DNA of 64,000 nucleotides from Blasia pusilla (Eukaryota; Marchantiophyta; Marchantiopsida; Blasiales). The notes below the pieces were generated by a model that was not told where the DNA came from, did not search any database, and worked only from the letters and a program-made list of their open reading frames with translations. Shown piece after piece: positions 1-12,893 of the stretch. Position numbers and translations under genes: made by a program. Location: assembly GCA_050084515.1 (NCBI GenBank), contig CM114273.1, positions 25,482,001 through 25,546,000 of the forward strand, read 5' to 3'. Numbering within the stretch: the stretch's first letter is position 1; each line of letters opens with the position of its first letter.

Positions 1-1330
1 CATTTTCTCCACCACCCTCCACATTTTCTCCCTGAGCCCCAACTTCCACAAGCTATAAGACAGGCGGTAACATCATATAGTCTCTTGGACTTCTTGAGGT
101 CCAAGAAGAAGCAGCATGTGGGACTTCTCCTCTTGTTTCCTACCCTGGACCTCCTGCCTGAAGGTGAAGATGTGATCCACCTTCTTTTTCCAATTTTGAA
201 GTACAGGGCGCAGGAGCTTCCTGACTACACTCAACAATGTGATCCCCCTGTAATTGCCAGGGTCATTGCTTTCGCCCTTCTTGAAGAGGCTCACAAGAAC
301 TTCCACCGACCACCTTTGTGGCATGGCTTTTGCCCGCCAAACCAGGTTGAAGAGGCTTACGAGACAACAAACCATAGCAGCATCTCCAGACTTCACAAAG
401 TCATCACAACTGCATGCTTTGTGGCTCACAAACTCTTTGATTGCCGCTCTCACCTCAGCTGAGAACAATCAATCGTTGTATGGGTTGTCCAGCTCAACCT
501 TTTTGTCCACCTTGTCCTGTTAGATCTGAACAAAATCCTCCTCCACTTTGTCAAAGTTCTGCACTTCAGGAGATCTCCTATGTAGTTTCCTGGCTAATTC
601 CTTGTGATGATTTGCCAACACATTTTGAATGTGTTTAGCAGTGGTCATCATCCCACCTTCCTTTCCCTGGAAAGCCTTTAAGTGATTTTTCTTCTGGCCT
701 TGCTCAGTTTCTGCGCTTCCATCCAGAATTTTTTCTGGTTCTCAGCAAAGTTCTCATTGATGGATGTGTAGGCCGCTTGGCGTAGTTTCTTCTTGTGCAT
801 CTGAACCATAAGTCAAGTTTCTTTGTGCAGAGCCACTTACTCTGCTCACAAGGTTGTGTCGTCCTTGGCCTTGGCTTATGTGACATACACTTCTCTCTGT
901 TTGGCAATTGCTGCCTTGAGTTCCAAGGAACACCATTGCACAGCTCTGCTACAGAATATCAATTTCCTTCCAACAGCAATCTTTGCAACATCTGTCACTC
1001 CAAGCTCTCACCATGGTAGTACCATGTCCACAGTGGTTCTTGTGAAGCCAAAGGTCTTGATGGTAGATTCAATGACAGGGTCAAATGCCAAGAGATTTTC
1101 TTCCAGATTTCCAATGTACACCTTCTTGTTCCCCCCTCATCTTGGAAGTCCTCTATTCTCTGTTTCTTGATCACACTCTTCACTGTTTGGGCGGGCACTT
1201 TAGTCTTTGCTGTAATTCTGTCCAGACCAGTGAATGATCATATCTTCCAATGTCTGTGGCATCCACCATGATCGTCTCTCGGTGAATGTCGAGTTCCTCA
1301 TCCACAGCTAGGTGATCCAGAATTGAGCTC
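1..1330 (-). mobile_element. LINE (non-LTR retrotransposon) fragment: endonuclease end and N-terminal part of reverse transcriptase, decayed
   Basis: Read on the minus strand, about 1320-1210 encodes a block with DIGRYDHSLVWTEL, which resembles the last motif (SDH) of the APE-type endonuclease of LINEs, with Ser changed to Tyr. After a linker carrying several stops, 468-73 is open for 131 codons and contains DPGNYRGITLLS and the later block DHIFTFRQEVQGRKQ, the usual N-terminal landmarks of LINE reverse transcriptases. The open frame breaks near 73, but similarity appears to continue to base 1, so the catalytic FADD part lies outside the window. The many stops and frame changes show a dead copy. 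It sits directly upstream of the recognisable PEX3 exons, possibly inside a PEX3 intron. Confidence 0.82.
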
Positions 1331-2019
1331 TCAATAGAGTAGAGCAGAGTTATTTTTACTGTGCACAGAGTCTAGGCGCTTTGCTACTAACAAACCAAAA
1401 ACAGGATTGTGCATGACACTAGAGCCTCAATCACAATGCCCCATCAGAGGACTTCATGAGCATATCCCTTCTCGTGGTGTGACCAGGTTACTTGTAAGAG
1501 GCATTGGATTGAGGCTATTAATGGCCCCTTGAAAAACGGAACTCAAGTAAGATACATTAATTGTCTTATACCAGTGGATCCTCTTCCTCCGTCATAGTTT
1601 TCCCCTCCTTAAGTTATGTCGAAGTTCCGGGTAAGCTTGACATTCTTGAGCACATTGAAGCAGCTTATTCTGGGACTTGGGTTGTCATGAAGATTGTGTT
1701 TTGGGTGTCCGTTTTATATCTGATGTGTGAAAGCACTTTCTCAGTTACTGAAAATCGGTGTTCTCTTGAAGGGAAGTGGTTGAGTTACCAGATTTTTCTC
1801 ATTCGATGGCATAGTGAGTTTGGATTAAAGATAGTTGCACAATTTTTGGGTTCTCTCATTTTAGTCCATGTCAAATGTTACTACTCTTGCTGTGTGTACA
1901 CAATTCTGCCTTAGTAGGATTTTTCTGTGTTTTCTATTGTTGTAATTTTTAGCGTTATTAGATGAGATGAGATTGAAAGGTCTCAGTATCTCATCTCCCT
2001 GACTTTTTCTGTTCTGCAG
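1331..2019. other. Sequence between the LINE fragment and the first recognised PEX3 exon; probable intron
   Basis: No recognisable coding exon. A 117-codon open frame (1561-1914, plus) has no similarity I can recognise. The right edge is a pyrimidine tract ending in ctgcag at 2014-2019, a good 3' splice site for the PEX3 exon starting at 2020. I looked for the PEX3 N-terminal segments (membrane anchor, cytosolic linker) here and did not find them. Confidence 0.5.
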
Positions 2020-3968
2020 GTTTTACTCGGACTGTTTGTGCTATGTGGTCAGTTAGTCTGCTTGATCTCTTTATTCGAACACAGCTTAACATCCTAGGGA
2101 GGCATGTCTATATCGACACAGCTCGGGATATGTCATTAGGGAAAGCAGGGGTATGTGCATAAGCTGCTCAAACTTGCAACTGGGGCTATCTCATTTATCC
2201 ATTCATTATCATCATGGGAGCTTCTTCTCACCCCTTTCAAAAATTGTTTCCGAACCAAGTGAGCTGGTTATTTCTTTCTATCATCTGCTGCTTTGTAGAA
2301 GTTGACGAATTTTTGTCATGCTCAGGAGCAGTACAAACCTCTGTCAATGAGCTGTCAGCATAAGTTTATTGCATTTGCTGATTATTTGCCGCACAAGGGC
2401 GTGGATAAACTCATCAGCGATGTACATGCAGCGGTTGAGACGATCATGAGAAGGTCAAAAGGCCCTTTTGAAAAAAGTTTCATCAAATTTAGCTTTTTTG
2501 AGGTCAAAAGTGGTCAGTGCAGATATGGGTTGTGAGTTCATAGAGCTTTACTTTCAGTTTTCAGAATTCAGGGGATGGCCTAGTCTTGGAGCATCTTTGA
2601 ATGGTGAAGTTTTGGCACGCTATCGCTCATGGGAATACCTGCGATATCTGCATGTTGGCTTCTGTGAATACCTCATCTTAGTTTGCTCCAAACTTAACTT
2701 CATACTTTGTTGCAACAGTGAAAGAATGGACTTTTGGTAATATGAAAGGCGGGTTGTGCTCAGCTTACTATTCTGTTTGTCTGCAGTAAGCCTTTGAAGG
2801 AACCATACAGACTGTCCGATTTGCGAGAAGTCTTTGTTCATATACAACAGAGTTTTCAAGAAAATCAGGAAGACTGGGTGCAGTATGTCCTTCCAGAAGA
2901 CAATGCCTTGCCTGATGATCTTGCAGCAGCATCATCGGCTGCTGATGCAGCTCGTCTCTCAGTTGCAGAATCCTCTGTTTCTGATGATTCGGAGAAGCTG
3001 GAACAGCTCATGTTTGAAACAAGAAACGTACTTACCAGGTGAATCTTGGGCTCACAAGTATCCATATTGTATTTAGTCCTACTTTCTCAAAGATGGGATG
3101 TTTCTCATTTAAATTGCATGGAGAACGTTGATTTGTATTTTGTGGGTTGAGATATCTATCTTCAAAGAGGGAGGGGAGGAGAGCCTGAGCTTCTAGGATA
3201 TAATTCCTGGTTCTACTATCTTGAGGGGGCACATTGGCATGCATCCTTTCAGAGTTGATCTTAGTAAGTTGGAATATGCTGGTATTGGATTCTGTCCATG
3301 GGCGATTTTTTCTGCTCCTAAAATTCTAGTTTCTAAATGTTTCATTTAGAGGTGTTCCAAATTGCTGAAGTCGATAGTCAGGACTGGTGGAAATTCTGAG
3401 TTTGTGTGCGTTAGGGTTGTGATGTAAGAGCGCTTCTTCTCAGTAGGAACCACTAAAGTATGTGTGGATTAAGGACGTTTTATGTTCTTTGCTTGTTTGT
3501 AGCCTCAACTTTGTTGGTCACTGGATCTGAGACTGGTTTTGTAGGAGACTGTGATACATTTCGTGAGGGATAAGTCAAGTTCAAGAATCCTGGGGCCACT
3601 AGTTTCCAGCATCGACTTTCTCACTCTTGTAGTTTGCATGACCCTGCGTGAAGTGGAAAGGAGCATTAACGAGTCATAGTACTTGGGGTGTTTTGGAATG
3701 GCTCAGCAATGAGTTTGCAGAAGTACTGGCGGCAGCATTGGAGGCAGTTTTGGAGGCAGTTCTTGAGGATTTATCAACAATTTATAGAGGGAATCCTGAC
3801 GTAGGAATCCCTTTGGCAAAACTTCTACCGCCTGTTGCTAGCACTGGAAGTACACTGATGGAGCATCCTGATGAGAACCGGTTCATTCAGATTCTTGCAC
3901 GGCTACCACAGGTACAGTCTTTCTGTGCCATGGTGTACAGCAGCAGCACCGAGGAGGAGCTGTCCTGA
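2020..3968 (+). CDS. PEX3: Peroxisomal biogenesis factor 3 (peroxin-3), C-terminal two thirds, four exons
   Basis: PEX3 is the peroxisomal membrane docking factor that receives PEX19 loaded with newly made membrane proteins. Exons read as 2020-2150, 2326-2453, 2787-3038 and 3707-3968. All have AG/GT borders and compatible phases and end at TGA 3966-3968, giving about 257 residues of a protein that is usually about 370. Diagnostic blocks by comparison with remembered plant PEX3 are QLNILGRHVYIDTAR in the first exon, DYLPHKGVDKLIS in the second, WVQYVLPEDNALPDD and EQLMFETRNVLT in the third, and IPLAKLLPP with ENRFIQILARLPQV in the fourth. The N-terminal anchor and PEX19-proximal helices must lie upstream of the window, beyond the LINE, or be lost. 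An internal repeat (LEAVLEAVLED) at about 3745-3770 is unusual. The last splice, over a 668-bp intron, is the least certain border. Confidence 0.85.
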
Positions 3969-5900
3969 CTCTTCTCCTCGTCCAAAACATTCATACCCTA
4001 TCAGCCATGGCTATGTTTTTTGCTCTGTAAATTACTATTCTTTGAGATTGGCTGCAGGGACACAAAACTTCAGGCGTGAGAATTAGGTTTCACATCTTCG
4101 ATTCTTCTCCTGCTTGTATTGGGGTTTAGTCACCACACTTAAAATTTGGCATGCCATGGGGTACTGCTGCTCCATTTCAGTTTGGAAGATCTCGCCATTA
4201 GTTAGATTTGATCAGCTACCTGAGAAGTAATATACATGTCATTCAGGGACTGTCCCTTGAAGTCACCAACCACAGTACGAGAATGTATGAAACACCACCA
4301 ACTTGAATTGGGATAGGCTTTAGTTAGAAGTCATTTGCTCTAGATTGTAAAATGATGCTGTAGAAGATAATACTCCTCTTTATAGTCGTAGTTGTCTCGA
4401 TTTGGAGGCTAGAACAGGTCTGTCTACCTGCTTTGTTGTCATTGACCATTCGCTTTGTGATTAGCATTTTCGCAATTGCATAGGTGACATAAGGCAATCT
4501 AGAAGTTGTAGTACAATACAGAATGCTTGTAAGATTGGTCACATTTAATTATATAGAGAAAGGATGGGGGTCCTATTTGTCATGTTAACATCAAGGGAGA
4601 CTCTACTTGTGTTGCTCTTTGGTTATTCTCCTGTCGGGGAGGAGATTAGGCAACAAAGTTTTGAGGGGTGGGAAGGGACTGCAATTATAAACCTTAAAGT
4701 TAGTGAATATATACAGAGTGGCTCTCTTCTGTTCATACTTTTGTGCCCTCCAAAGCTGTCTGCAAGGGTTGTAAGTTTTGATATTTCACCCATGACCTGT
4801 GGTTAGAATCATATTCCACTTCGATTATATCGTAGGCAAACTCACGTTCAGTGACGCCTGGAATGTATAATCCTGACTAGTTGAAGCGGAGAGAGGAAGG
4901 TACAGGGTCTGATTTGTGCATTTGAATGATACTGACTCATCCCATAGAGGTACACAATTACAATGCAATGTAGTAAGCTCGGCTGGACACGCACAGGAAG
5001 ATTTGGAAGAGTGCAGTTCATTCCTTTGTTCTAGCTATGGCTGCTGCAGTGTTAGTTTGATACAAGAAACAAATATGGCAAGAGGACGATCTGGTATAAT
5101 TTGTTACACTATGTGATCTTCCTCTTAGTCTAGGGTGATGTGCCTGACATCATGATCTAGAAGTGCATCTACCATTTCAATGTAGAAATGCATCTACTCT
5201 CCATGTCGTCTGCGCCTGCGCCTCTTTTATGGGTCTCAGGTTGCGTTGCACAATTCACCAGTCCCGACAGGTTGTCAAGAATTTGAAACTGTCCCAGAAC
5301 GTAAGAGTACAGGTACGGCAACAGTTGCTGTGATGGCTGAAGAAAACGGTGCCAAAACCTTCACCTCACATTGGGATATTGCAACTGCGCAAATCCTTCC
5401 CACTCTAACCTTCTTGAAGTGTCAATTTCCCAACACAACACGGTTCCCAAACTCGAGAATCCCTTATTCCCGGAGCTTCGAGACCAGAATGTACGTCGAT
5501 GGTGGTCATGGAGATCGTCAGTACAATTTCCCCCAACTAGTGTCGCAACAAAAGTGTACCAAATTCCCAAATTGGTGGATGATAGTTCGTTATTTTTAGC
5601 CCATGAGGAATCTTCTACAACGTGACGCGGATTGGCTAAGTGTTCAAACCCATAGCCTCAGAAGGCCCCACAGCTGGGAGGTGCCCAGAACTGAGACTTC
5701 CACGGGTTTACATAACGTCATGAATCTATTTTCTCATATCTATTTTCTGTCATTAAAGAAGATCTACTTTCTTGACAAAATTTAAAGTGATAAGATTTTT
5801 AAAAAATTATCCCGCCTCCTAAATTTTTAATGTGCTTAAAAATAATAATACGGAATAATTGGTCAGTTTTTTAACGAAAATAATTCTTAAAATTTCTTCA
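3969..5900. other. PEX3 3' flank and intergenic DNA
   Basis: The first part is presumably PEX3 3' UTR. No exon of a known family was recognised on either strand. An open frame at 5246-5599 (117 codons, plus) overlaps others of similar length and has no recognisable motif. Confidence 0.4.
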
Positions 5901-7180
5901 CCAAATTTATTATTATCCCACTTATCTCCTTTATCTCGTTATCATACACGCGATAAGTAAGTCCTTGAAGAAAAGACAGGAATCGATGACAGCACGGGTT
6001 CGAGAGCCTCCCCACGACACGAGTTCGTGAGCTTGAAAACACCAGACTCTCCCCCTCCTTGTTACTCAGGAACGAGTCAATCTTTAGCTCACGAGCGCAT
6101 GCGTTTGTCTCTATGCAGTCCCTCTGGAAAGACTAGAATCGACACTCGCACGGGGCTCGGAATCTACCAGAGTCTCTCAACTCTGTCGTCTCTAATCGGT
6201 GGTGATCTATAGCCCCCGGCTTCGAGTTAGCGGCATCACGCCGCGCCACGAATATCTCCCGGAAGTCGACCATCGCCATCGACCCTGGGCGCTCGCACAT
6301 CTCCAGTCGCTGAGTCATTTGTCTCTGCCTCTGGTGAGTTTGGTCGTCAGGGGAAGGCCCCCTTCAGGTCTTTTCTCTGTATGCCCCCCCTCCTTTGTAT
6401 CCTGATGGGCTTTCCAAACGTTTCTATTGAAGTTTATATTCATTCGCAGTAATCTGTCACGCCAACGCCTGACGAAAATGAGATCCAACATCTCGTGTGC
6501 TCGAAACCGGACTCTCGACCATCTTACCAGTGAGTCGAGCCCCGAGCGAGCGCCTACACTACGCTATGAACCCCCGCCCCACCACTCCACCTCGACAAAC
6601 CCACCATTCCCACAACACCGTGCTCGAATCTACATACCTGTACGTACTGCTACAACCGTCTCAGTTTGGTTTCGGAAGCTTACTTGCCTCTGTAATCGCT
6701 TCCATTACGAGGACGGGCCTCAAACTAGCACTCATTCAAAGCTCCCACTACAGAAAACGTCAAGTCATCCACTGATTCTTTCCTGTGTCCGTAGAGATGA
6801 CAGCAAAAGACGAGAAACGAGAGGAAGAAGCGAAGCGGCTGGAACGCACGCAAATGGGCGAGAAAAGAGAGGAAGTAGCAGCAGTAGCAGTTGGAGACAA
6901 AACGCCGCTCCGCATGGCACAAATCGTTGTGTGCAGCATTTTCCAATGACAATTTGCGTCATCTCTCCTGTGCATTTGCTTTCTGGAGTTGCGATCTTGT
7001 CTGCAGACGTAGCGACGCCGCCCTTCATAGCGAGCGCATCCTCGAGGACCTCCAGCATCTGCCAATGACAGTGTGGCTCGTGGCTCTCATGTGTGCTTTG
7101 CATGACCTTTCTCGCAAAGCCACGCGTGGCCAAAGCTGTCGGACGTGGCAACTTTCATGGGATGAATACATAAAATTTTA
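5901..7180. other. Mixed-composition intergenic block without recognisable gene
   Basis: About 6000-7180 is visibly richer in G and C than its flanks and holds overlapping open frames on both strands (longest 6427-7068 plus, 213 codons, and 6765-7151 minus, 128 codons). None shows a family motif, and their mutual overlap argues against all of them. It could be the edge of an unrecognised gene or a promoter region. Confidence 0.3.
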
Positions 7181-10100
7181 GATGATATTTAGGTAAGATA
7201 ACTCCGAAATATTAGTTGAAATGTTTTATGACAATGGAGTTTTTTTAAAATTTAAAATAAAAATTAAAAGAATATGAAGAAATATAATTTCTATTATTAT
7301 TGGAGAATGTTTTTTCATTTTAATTTTTTTTTCATGTCTTTTTGCTTGATAGAATGATTCGTCGTCTAAATTAATAGGATTGTTATGATTTAATTGTATA
7401 TTTAGGATGGGTAATTCAAAATTATATGTTAGTGCATAGCACGGGTGAGGAATTCAAACATGCAAAAAAAAAATGATAGGAAATTAAAAGGGAGAAATGT
7501 ACAAATTATTAGAATTGGAAACTCAATGGGGGGGGGGGTTCAATGGAGATAACAACTAGACTTTATCTCTAGAAATATTTACAGAACGGCTGAAAAAATT
7601 CGCCCAAAATAACATTGTAGACATTATATTTTCGTCTTCTTCGAGTATCGGAAAGTATTGTTAGAGCTGCAATGAAAATTGTAGCATGTTGGAATTTGCA
7701 ATTTTGTCCATATGTTGGGATTTTCCAAATTATCTATTCTATTATTTCAATTAAATTTCTTGTCTATATTGTTATTGGAGATCCATCTCACATTTTGGGC
7801 ACCCGAGAAGTCGACATATGTCATTTTGAACCAAGACAAGCTTGATGCCTATCCACACACGTAGATGTTGAGTCTTGATCACATTTTTTGAAAGTGTTAC
7901 CGATTTAAGTTTTGAACTTGCCATGGGGAAGGTAAAGGCATGCATTGCATTTTATCACCGCCGCCTCAAGGTTTGTGTATCCAAATTTTCCAATGCCCAT
8001 ACAATGCACAATATCTTACCAGTGTTGAATTTTGAGAGTGACATATCCAAAGGCTTCAAATCTCCTGTTTTTTTAATATAATGAGGTTGCAAATTAATTA
8101 CAGAAAAATTGTAAAAAATACAATGAAAAATTGTAGAAAGAATGAGTGGAAAATTTTTATAGTTTTTTATTTCTATAATTAATAATGATAAAAATAATAG
8201 AATAAAAAATACTTCAAAGAATTTTATTTGCAAAATATTGGCCATGACTTTTTGTCAAAAATTATCATAAAAAATATGTGTAGAATAGATGAAACTGACC
8301 TCCAAGAAATTATAATCTTCCTTCTTCTTACTCGAATTTCATCTTGTCTACATGATTGATTTTCCCATTGTGGAGTGTTTCTTCTATGTTATATGGTGGC
8401 ACCAAGGCACCACCCTATACTAATAAAATACTAGAAGGGATTAATCATATAACACAAAAATTCAAATTTTTTTTATTAGTTTCGCGTAATATGGGAAGCA
8501 TTTTTTTACTGCCCAATTGCCACGTGTCAAGCAGAGAGGTGTTTTCAAATCAAGAAGACTCTCTCCAATAATAATATAGATGGGTGATCTTCATGCAAAA
8601 AGAAAAAGGTCTCTTTCTTGTTGGGTCTTTCTACAATTGAAGAGAATTGTTGCCTTCTTTCTTTTCCAATATGTTAAAGATTATTAGGTGATTTTTTTAT
8701 GTGCATTGCACATAGTAGAATCAAGAAAATAGGTAAGGGAGCATAGAGGTTTGTGGTTTCTCATTAGGGGATTTCCAAATTTAGGGGAAAAGGCAACGTT
8801 TTGGGAGATGTTACAATTGAAGATCTTGTTTATTGTGACTTGAGATGTTGTGATTGTAAGATATTTGGAAGGTTATATTCTTAAATTTTTTTCTCAAAAA
8901 AAATGTTCCTTTCTCTTACAAAGTTTCATATTGATCTAGATTTTTCCTCATTTATGATGGAAGTATTTGGATATTAATTTAAAATCTTCCATTATTTTAA
9001 GATATTAATCTTAATTTAGTTAATTTTTTGTCCTTCATAATTTCCTTTATATTACCTTTTCTGGAAAACAAGAGAAATTCCAGAAATAGTTCTTTAAATT
9101 GTGAAAGAGTTTTTTTTTATCATAAAACATGATTGTACATTTTTTTGAGAAAATTTCCAACAATCCAATTCAATAAAAACATGAAAAGTGTAAAACTCTG
9201 AAAAATTTGTCACCAAAATAAAATAGGATGTTATGAAAATAAGCATTCAAACCCTTCTTTTCATCCATAGAACTAAAGTGGTTGAGATAAGAAGCTCGAA
9301 AGAAGATTGAAGAACTTGAGAGTTATATACCAATGCAACCACATTTGATGCATTTTTTTATTATAAAACCACTTAATATAGCTGATAAGATATATGCTAA
9401 TATATTTTTAATCTTGGTATTTTTTCTCCCTTATGAACATGTCTTGCACATACACATGTGCATAACAAGTGGCATCCACATCACACGTAGTGTCAACATA
9501 TTCTAATCTTTCCTTTTCTTGTATGATAACATCTATCGTGGACATGCATGTCACCCAAAAATCTATATTCCTGGTCACATGCACACCGTGTATAGTGTCG
9601 ATCTTCCACCATATGGAAAAAGTTGTACACATACATAAATGCACTTAACTCTCATGTGTACATTAAAACCCTAGTTAAAACCATATAATAACCTCCCCTA
9701 ATTGATGATTAGGTTTATTAACTCTAGGTATTAGATGATATTACTACTAATCCCAACCTAATTTATTCTATTATGTATATTTTATACACATCTGGAACAT
9801 ATCCATAGTTCTATGGGAATCACGCCAAGAAGGGGTATTACCCATGACATATGCCAAGTTCTCAAAAAGCCATCACAAACCAACATGGTGGATGTATACA
9901 TATCCAATCCACATAACATAAAAATCAAGCTGCAAGTACAATTGCTAAGCTTGGATCTATTTTCTTATCCTATTTGTCAATGGCAACCACGATCTATTAT
10001 CACGAGTCCCTTCATGAGATTATTACCCTTGATCCAATATTTCATTAATTGTTAAGATTGATGCTCTATAAAATCCATCAGAAGCTAATCTTAGCAACTC

Positions 10101-11582
10101 TAATAGTAAAACTTCTTTTCCATCACAATTTTGGATGATGTATGCGCAATCGAGTACACATGTGGTCTTAACTACGACCATATGCGTACTTCAGGTAAAC
10201 TCGTGACAGCTCATGCATGAGTGGCATGAGTCATAACTCATCCAAAATAAATAAATTCTATAGAATGTATTTTGGAGAATATGTCCAATTCTCTTGCAAG
10301 TATCACAAAACCCATAGAATCTTTAAAAAAAAGGTCAATCTTAAGTCTTACAAACCAAAATCTTGACCTATTGATGAATAACCTTGACATAGTCATCCAC
10401 CAATCACGTGATGAATTATGCCAACCTTATCCAAATTCTATCTCCCCCTAAATGAATTATCTATGGGCCATGTATATTGCTACCTACATATTGTTGATAC
10501 TCATAAGAGTTAGGAAATTAATCGGCTAACTTCACCACATGGTATAATGAGACTTGCTGTGCAATCTCATCTCTTTCCAACATAAAGATATTGATGTTCC
10601 TATATGTAGTCTGCAACATTAAAACCATATCCATGGTCATCCCTTTGAAGATATCCAAGTCTCAAACCCTCATTTGGACATTGCCACAAAACTAGTGTGA
10701 CATAAAAGGCTCCAAACATGAATAAAATCCTAGCTCCACGCATTCCTTATGAGCTGATCTGCATCCCCTCCAACTCCATACTCATACCTCATATTGGTGA
10801 AGAAATACTACCACCATGGGAAGACACAATCAATTTGGCTTGTCAGTAAGTAGGACGTACTACTCTCTATATGTGCATACTATGAATGGGTGTTACCCTC
10901 CAAAAACGCTTATGGCTAGTTGACACTACCAGAAAATGCTCCCACTATGGTCATGGTATCTCCATGTGAACCATCACAGTACTCAACAAATCTAATGTGT
11001 AGTTAGCTTATCTGACCATCACCTAATTGCTACATTGGCTAATAGGCAATGGTCTCCTTCCATAAATCAAAGTAATCCAAGGGGATACAACAATGTAATC
11101 CTTACCAATACATAATGTAACTCTCTTGGTGTTGTAACTTCAAGGGTGGCCACCATCATAATATTAGTTCAACTCTCAACTAGACTCTAACCTCTAACTT
11201 CTATCTAGTTATAAATGACGTTGGAATTTATCCCTAATGGATGTATGTATTTGGAAGAGGCGAGACTCCATATCTTCTTTCCATAGCCCTAATGCCAAAT
11301 ATGCCTCCATCCCTAAAATCAAGTAAAACACAATGTAGATGGTACAACATACTTGTCAAACTAACCAAGTAGAACACACTGATGTAGTTATCTAAAAACA
11401 CCACACATGGTATTACCATGGCTTGCACTAGATTATGGGTCTAACTTGCTCATATGCCAACCTAGTAGATAAAACCTCGCATGAACCAATAGAGCACATC
11501 TCGAGCACATACCTCAAGGATAATTCCATCACACTTTCACTAAATACCTCCACATGAGAGTTTAATATACTACAATGGGCAT
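7181..11582. other. AT-rich intergenic DNA
   Basis: Strongly AT-rich, with no open frame over about 100 codons and no recognised family. It contains an 11-base G run at 7528-7538 and two short palindromic motifs, GTGCATAGCAC (about 7432-7442) and GTGCATTGCAC (8701-8711). The stretch 9360-11580 has a more even composition and may be a very old retroelement, but I could not read any domain in it. Confidence 0.4.
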
Positions 11583-12018
11583 TGTCACGTCTTTTAGGAT
11601 AGATCGGCGAGATCTAGTAGAGCGCCTTTGGATATATTAGAGGGAAATCTCAAGAGGTCAAGGATGACCTATTGAGGTCACGGGTAACCTTAGAGAATAG
11701 GTTTCCCCTTCGTTTCGGCTCATTTGGAGCCATACAGAGAAACTTACTATTTCGGGTAAGTTTCCATTTGGAGTATAGTTGAATTTCTACTGTGGGAAGT
11801 GGCCCTTGACCCGCTACAACATGTTAAGAGCCAAGGAGATGACCTGCGAGCATAGGTCACTGAGGAGAGAGCTTGGGAGAGGGAAGGGAGTATACATCCA
11901 AGAGAGAGAGAGAGAGAGCTTGAGAGCTCATTCTCTCTTTGTTGAACTTCTTGGCATGAGGCGGCGGAGCTATGGTCTCCTTGCCTTGTGTGTGTAGCCC
12001 AAACCTCTCATCAGGAGA
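11583..12018 (+). repeat. Left part of a gypsy-type LTR interrupted by the copia element
   Basis: Begins TGTCACGTCTTTTAGG, sharing its start and a nearby GCGAGATCTA block (CCGAGATCTA there) with the LTR at 41165-41664. It contains an (AG)n tract near 11901-11918. It continues after the copia insertion at 17288. Joined, the two parts make an LTR-like unit of roughly 640 bp that starts TGTCAC and ends GCGCACGACA. I found no internal retroelement region on either side and no clear target duplication, so it is best read as a solo LTR or an LTR remnant. Confidence 0.6.
12014..12018. repeat. Target-site duplication GGAGA (left copy) of the copia element
   Basis: GGAGA directly precedes the LTR end at 12019 and is repeated at 17283-17287 directly after the other LTR. 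A 5-bp duplication is the usual Ty1/copia integration signature. Confidence 0.85.
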
Positions 12019-12315
12019 TATGGAAAACTGCTAAAGAAGAATAAATGGTGTGAAACGGCTCTCACACTCACACATCACTATGGAGAACGAAATTTGCAAT
12101 GAGAGAATGAGTGGAGATTGGTCCCCTTCTCAATTATATAGGGTATGTACAAGCAACCCTAACCCTTATCTTAATCATATTCTCGAGTTAGACTAACTGT
12201 GATTAAGTAACCCTAGTTAAGATAATCGCGCTTAACTGACTAACCAACTTCGTGTGAGTACCAAATGTAGCAGTTCAGGTGTCTCATGAGCTTTTCTGTA
12301 ACTCAATCTTCAATA
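12019..12315 (-). repeat. 3' LTR of the copia element
   Basis: The 297-bp direct repeat matches 16986-17282. In element orientation it starts TATTGAAGATTGAG and ends GTTTTCCATA, so its outermost bases are TA...TA rather than the canonical TG...CA (which would be reached by trimming 2-3 bases). The positions of the GGAGA duplications support the longer borders. Confidence 0.9.
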
Positions 12316-12875
12316 CTCCCCCTCAAGCTCATATTGATATCTCTAATGCCTAAATTATATCTAAACATCTCAAACTTATCTCTAAACAATGCCTTTGTAA
12401 AGATCTCAGCAATTTGCTGATCTGTACCTATATACACAAGATCTATTTCTCTTGCAAGCACTTTCTCTCTGATAAATTGATACTGCACCTCAACATGTTT
12501 TGTACGAGCATGAAACACAAGATTATTAGCAAGCTTGATTCTATTAATATTTTCTGCATATATTACACTAGGTCCTAAGTTACTAACACCAATCTCAACA
12601 AGTAATCGTTAAAGCCACACCGCCTCACATACTGTATTGGTTGCTCCTTTGTACTCAGCCTCTGTTGAAGATAAAGCAACTGTAGGTTGCTTCTTTGAAG
12701 CCCAACTTATAGCTGCGCTTCCCAAAGTAAATGAATAATCAGATGTGGAGTGTCGATCATACACACTTCCTGCCCAATCAGTATCTGTGAATCCCTGTAA
12801 TTGAAAACTCGGAGAAGGTTCAAATTGAAGCCCGAATTGAATAGATAATTTCACATACCGCATAATCCTCCTCAC
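12303..12875 (-). pseudogene. Copia RNase H domain, frameshifted
   Basis: 12875-12609 encodes the copia RNase H landmarks GFTDTDWAGS (catalytic Asp), RHSTSDYSFTLG, ISWASKKQPTVALSSTEAEY (catalytic Glu). The C-terminal end continues in another frame at 12518-12303 with TKHVEVQYQFIREKV and IFTKAL, the usual end of copia polyproteins, running a few bases into the LTR. The expected D-H segment between the two is disturbed by a frameshift, so no active enzyme is expected. Confidence 0.88.
12316..12330 (-). other. Polypurine tract of the copia element
   Basis: On the minus strand the 15 bases GAGCTTGAGGGGGAG directly abut the start of the 3' LTR, the position where plus-strand DNA synthesis is primed. 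Confidence 0.8.
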
Positions 12876-12893
12876 AGCATCAAGGTGAGGTTT

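Noticed and set aside
1561-1914. 117-codon open frame as a PEX3 exon
   Set aside because: Its sequence does not match the PEX3 segment expected before FTRTVCAMWSV, and no compatible splice donor phase could be shown.
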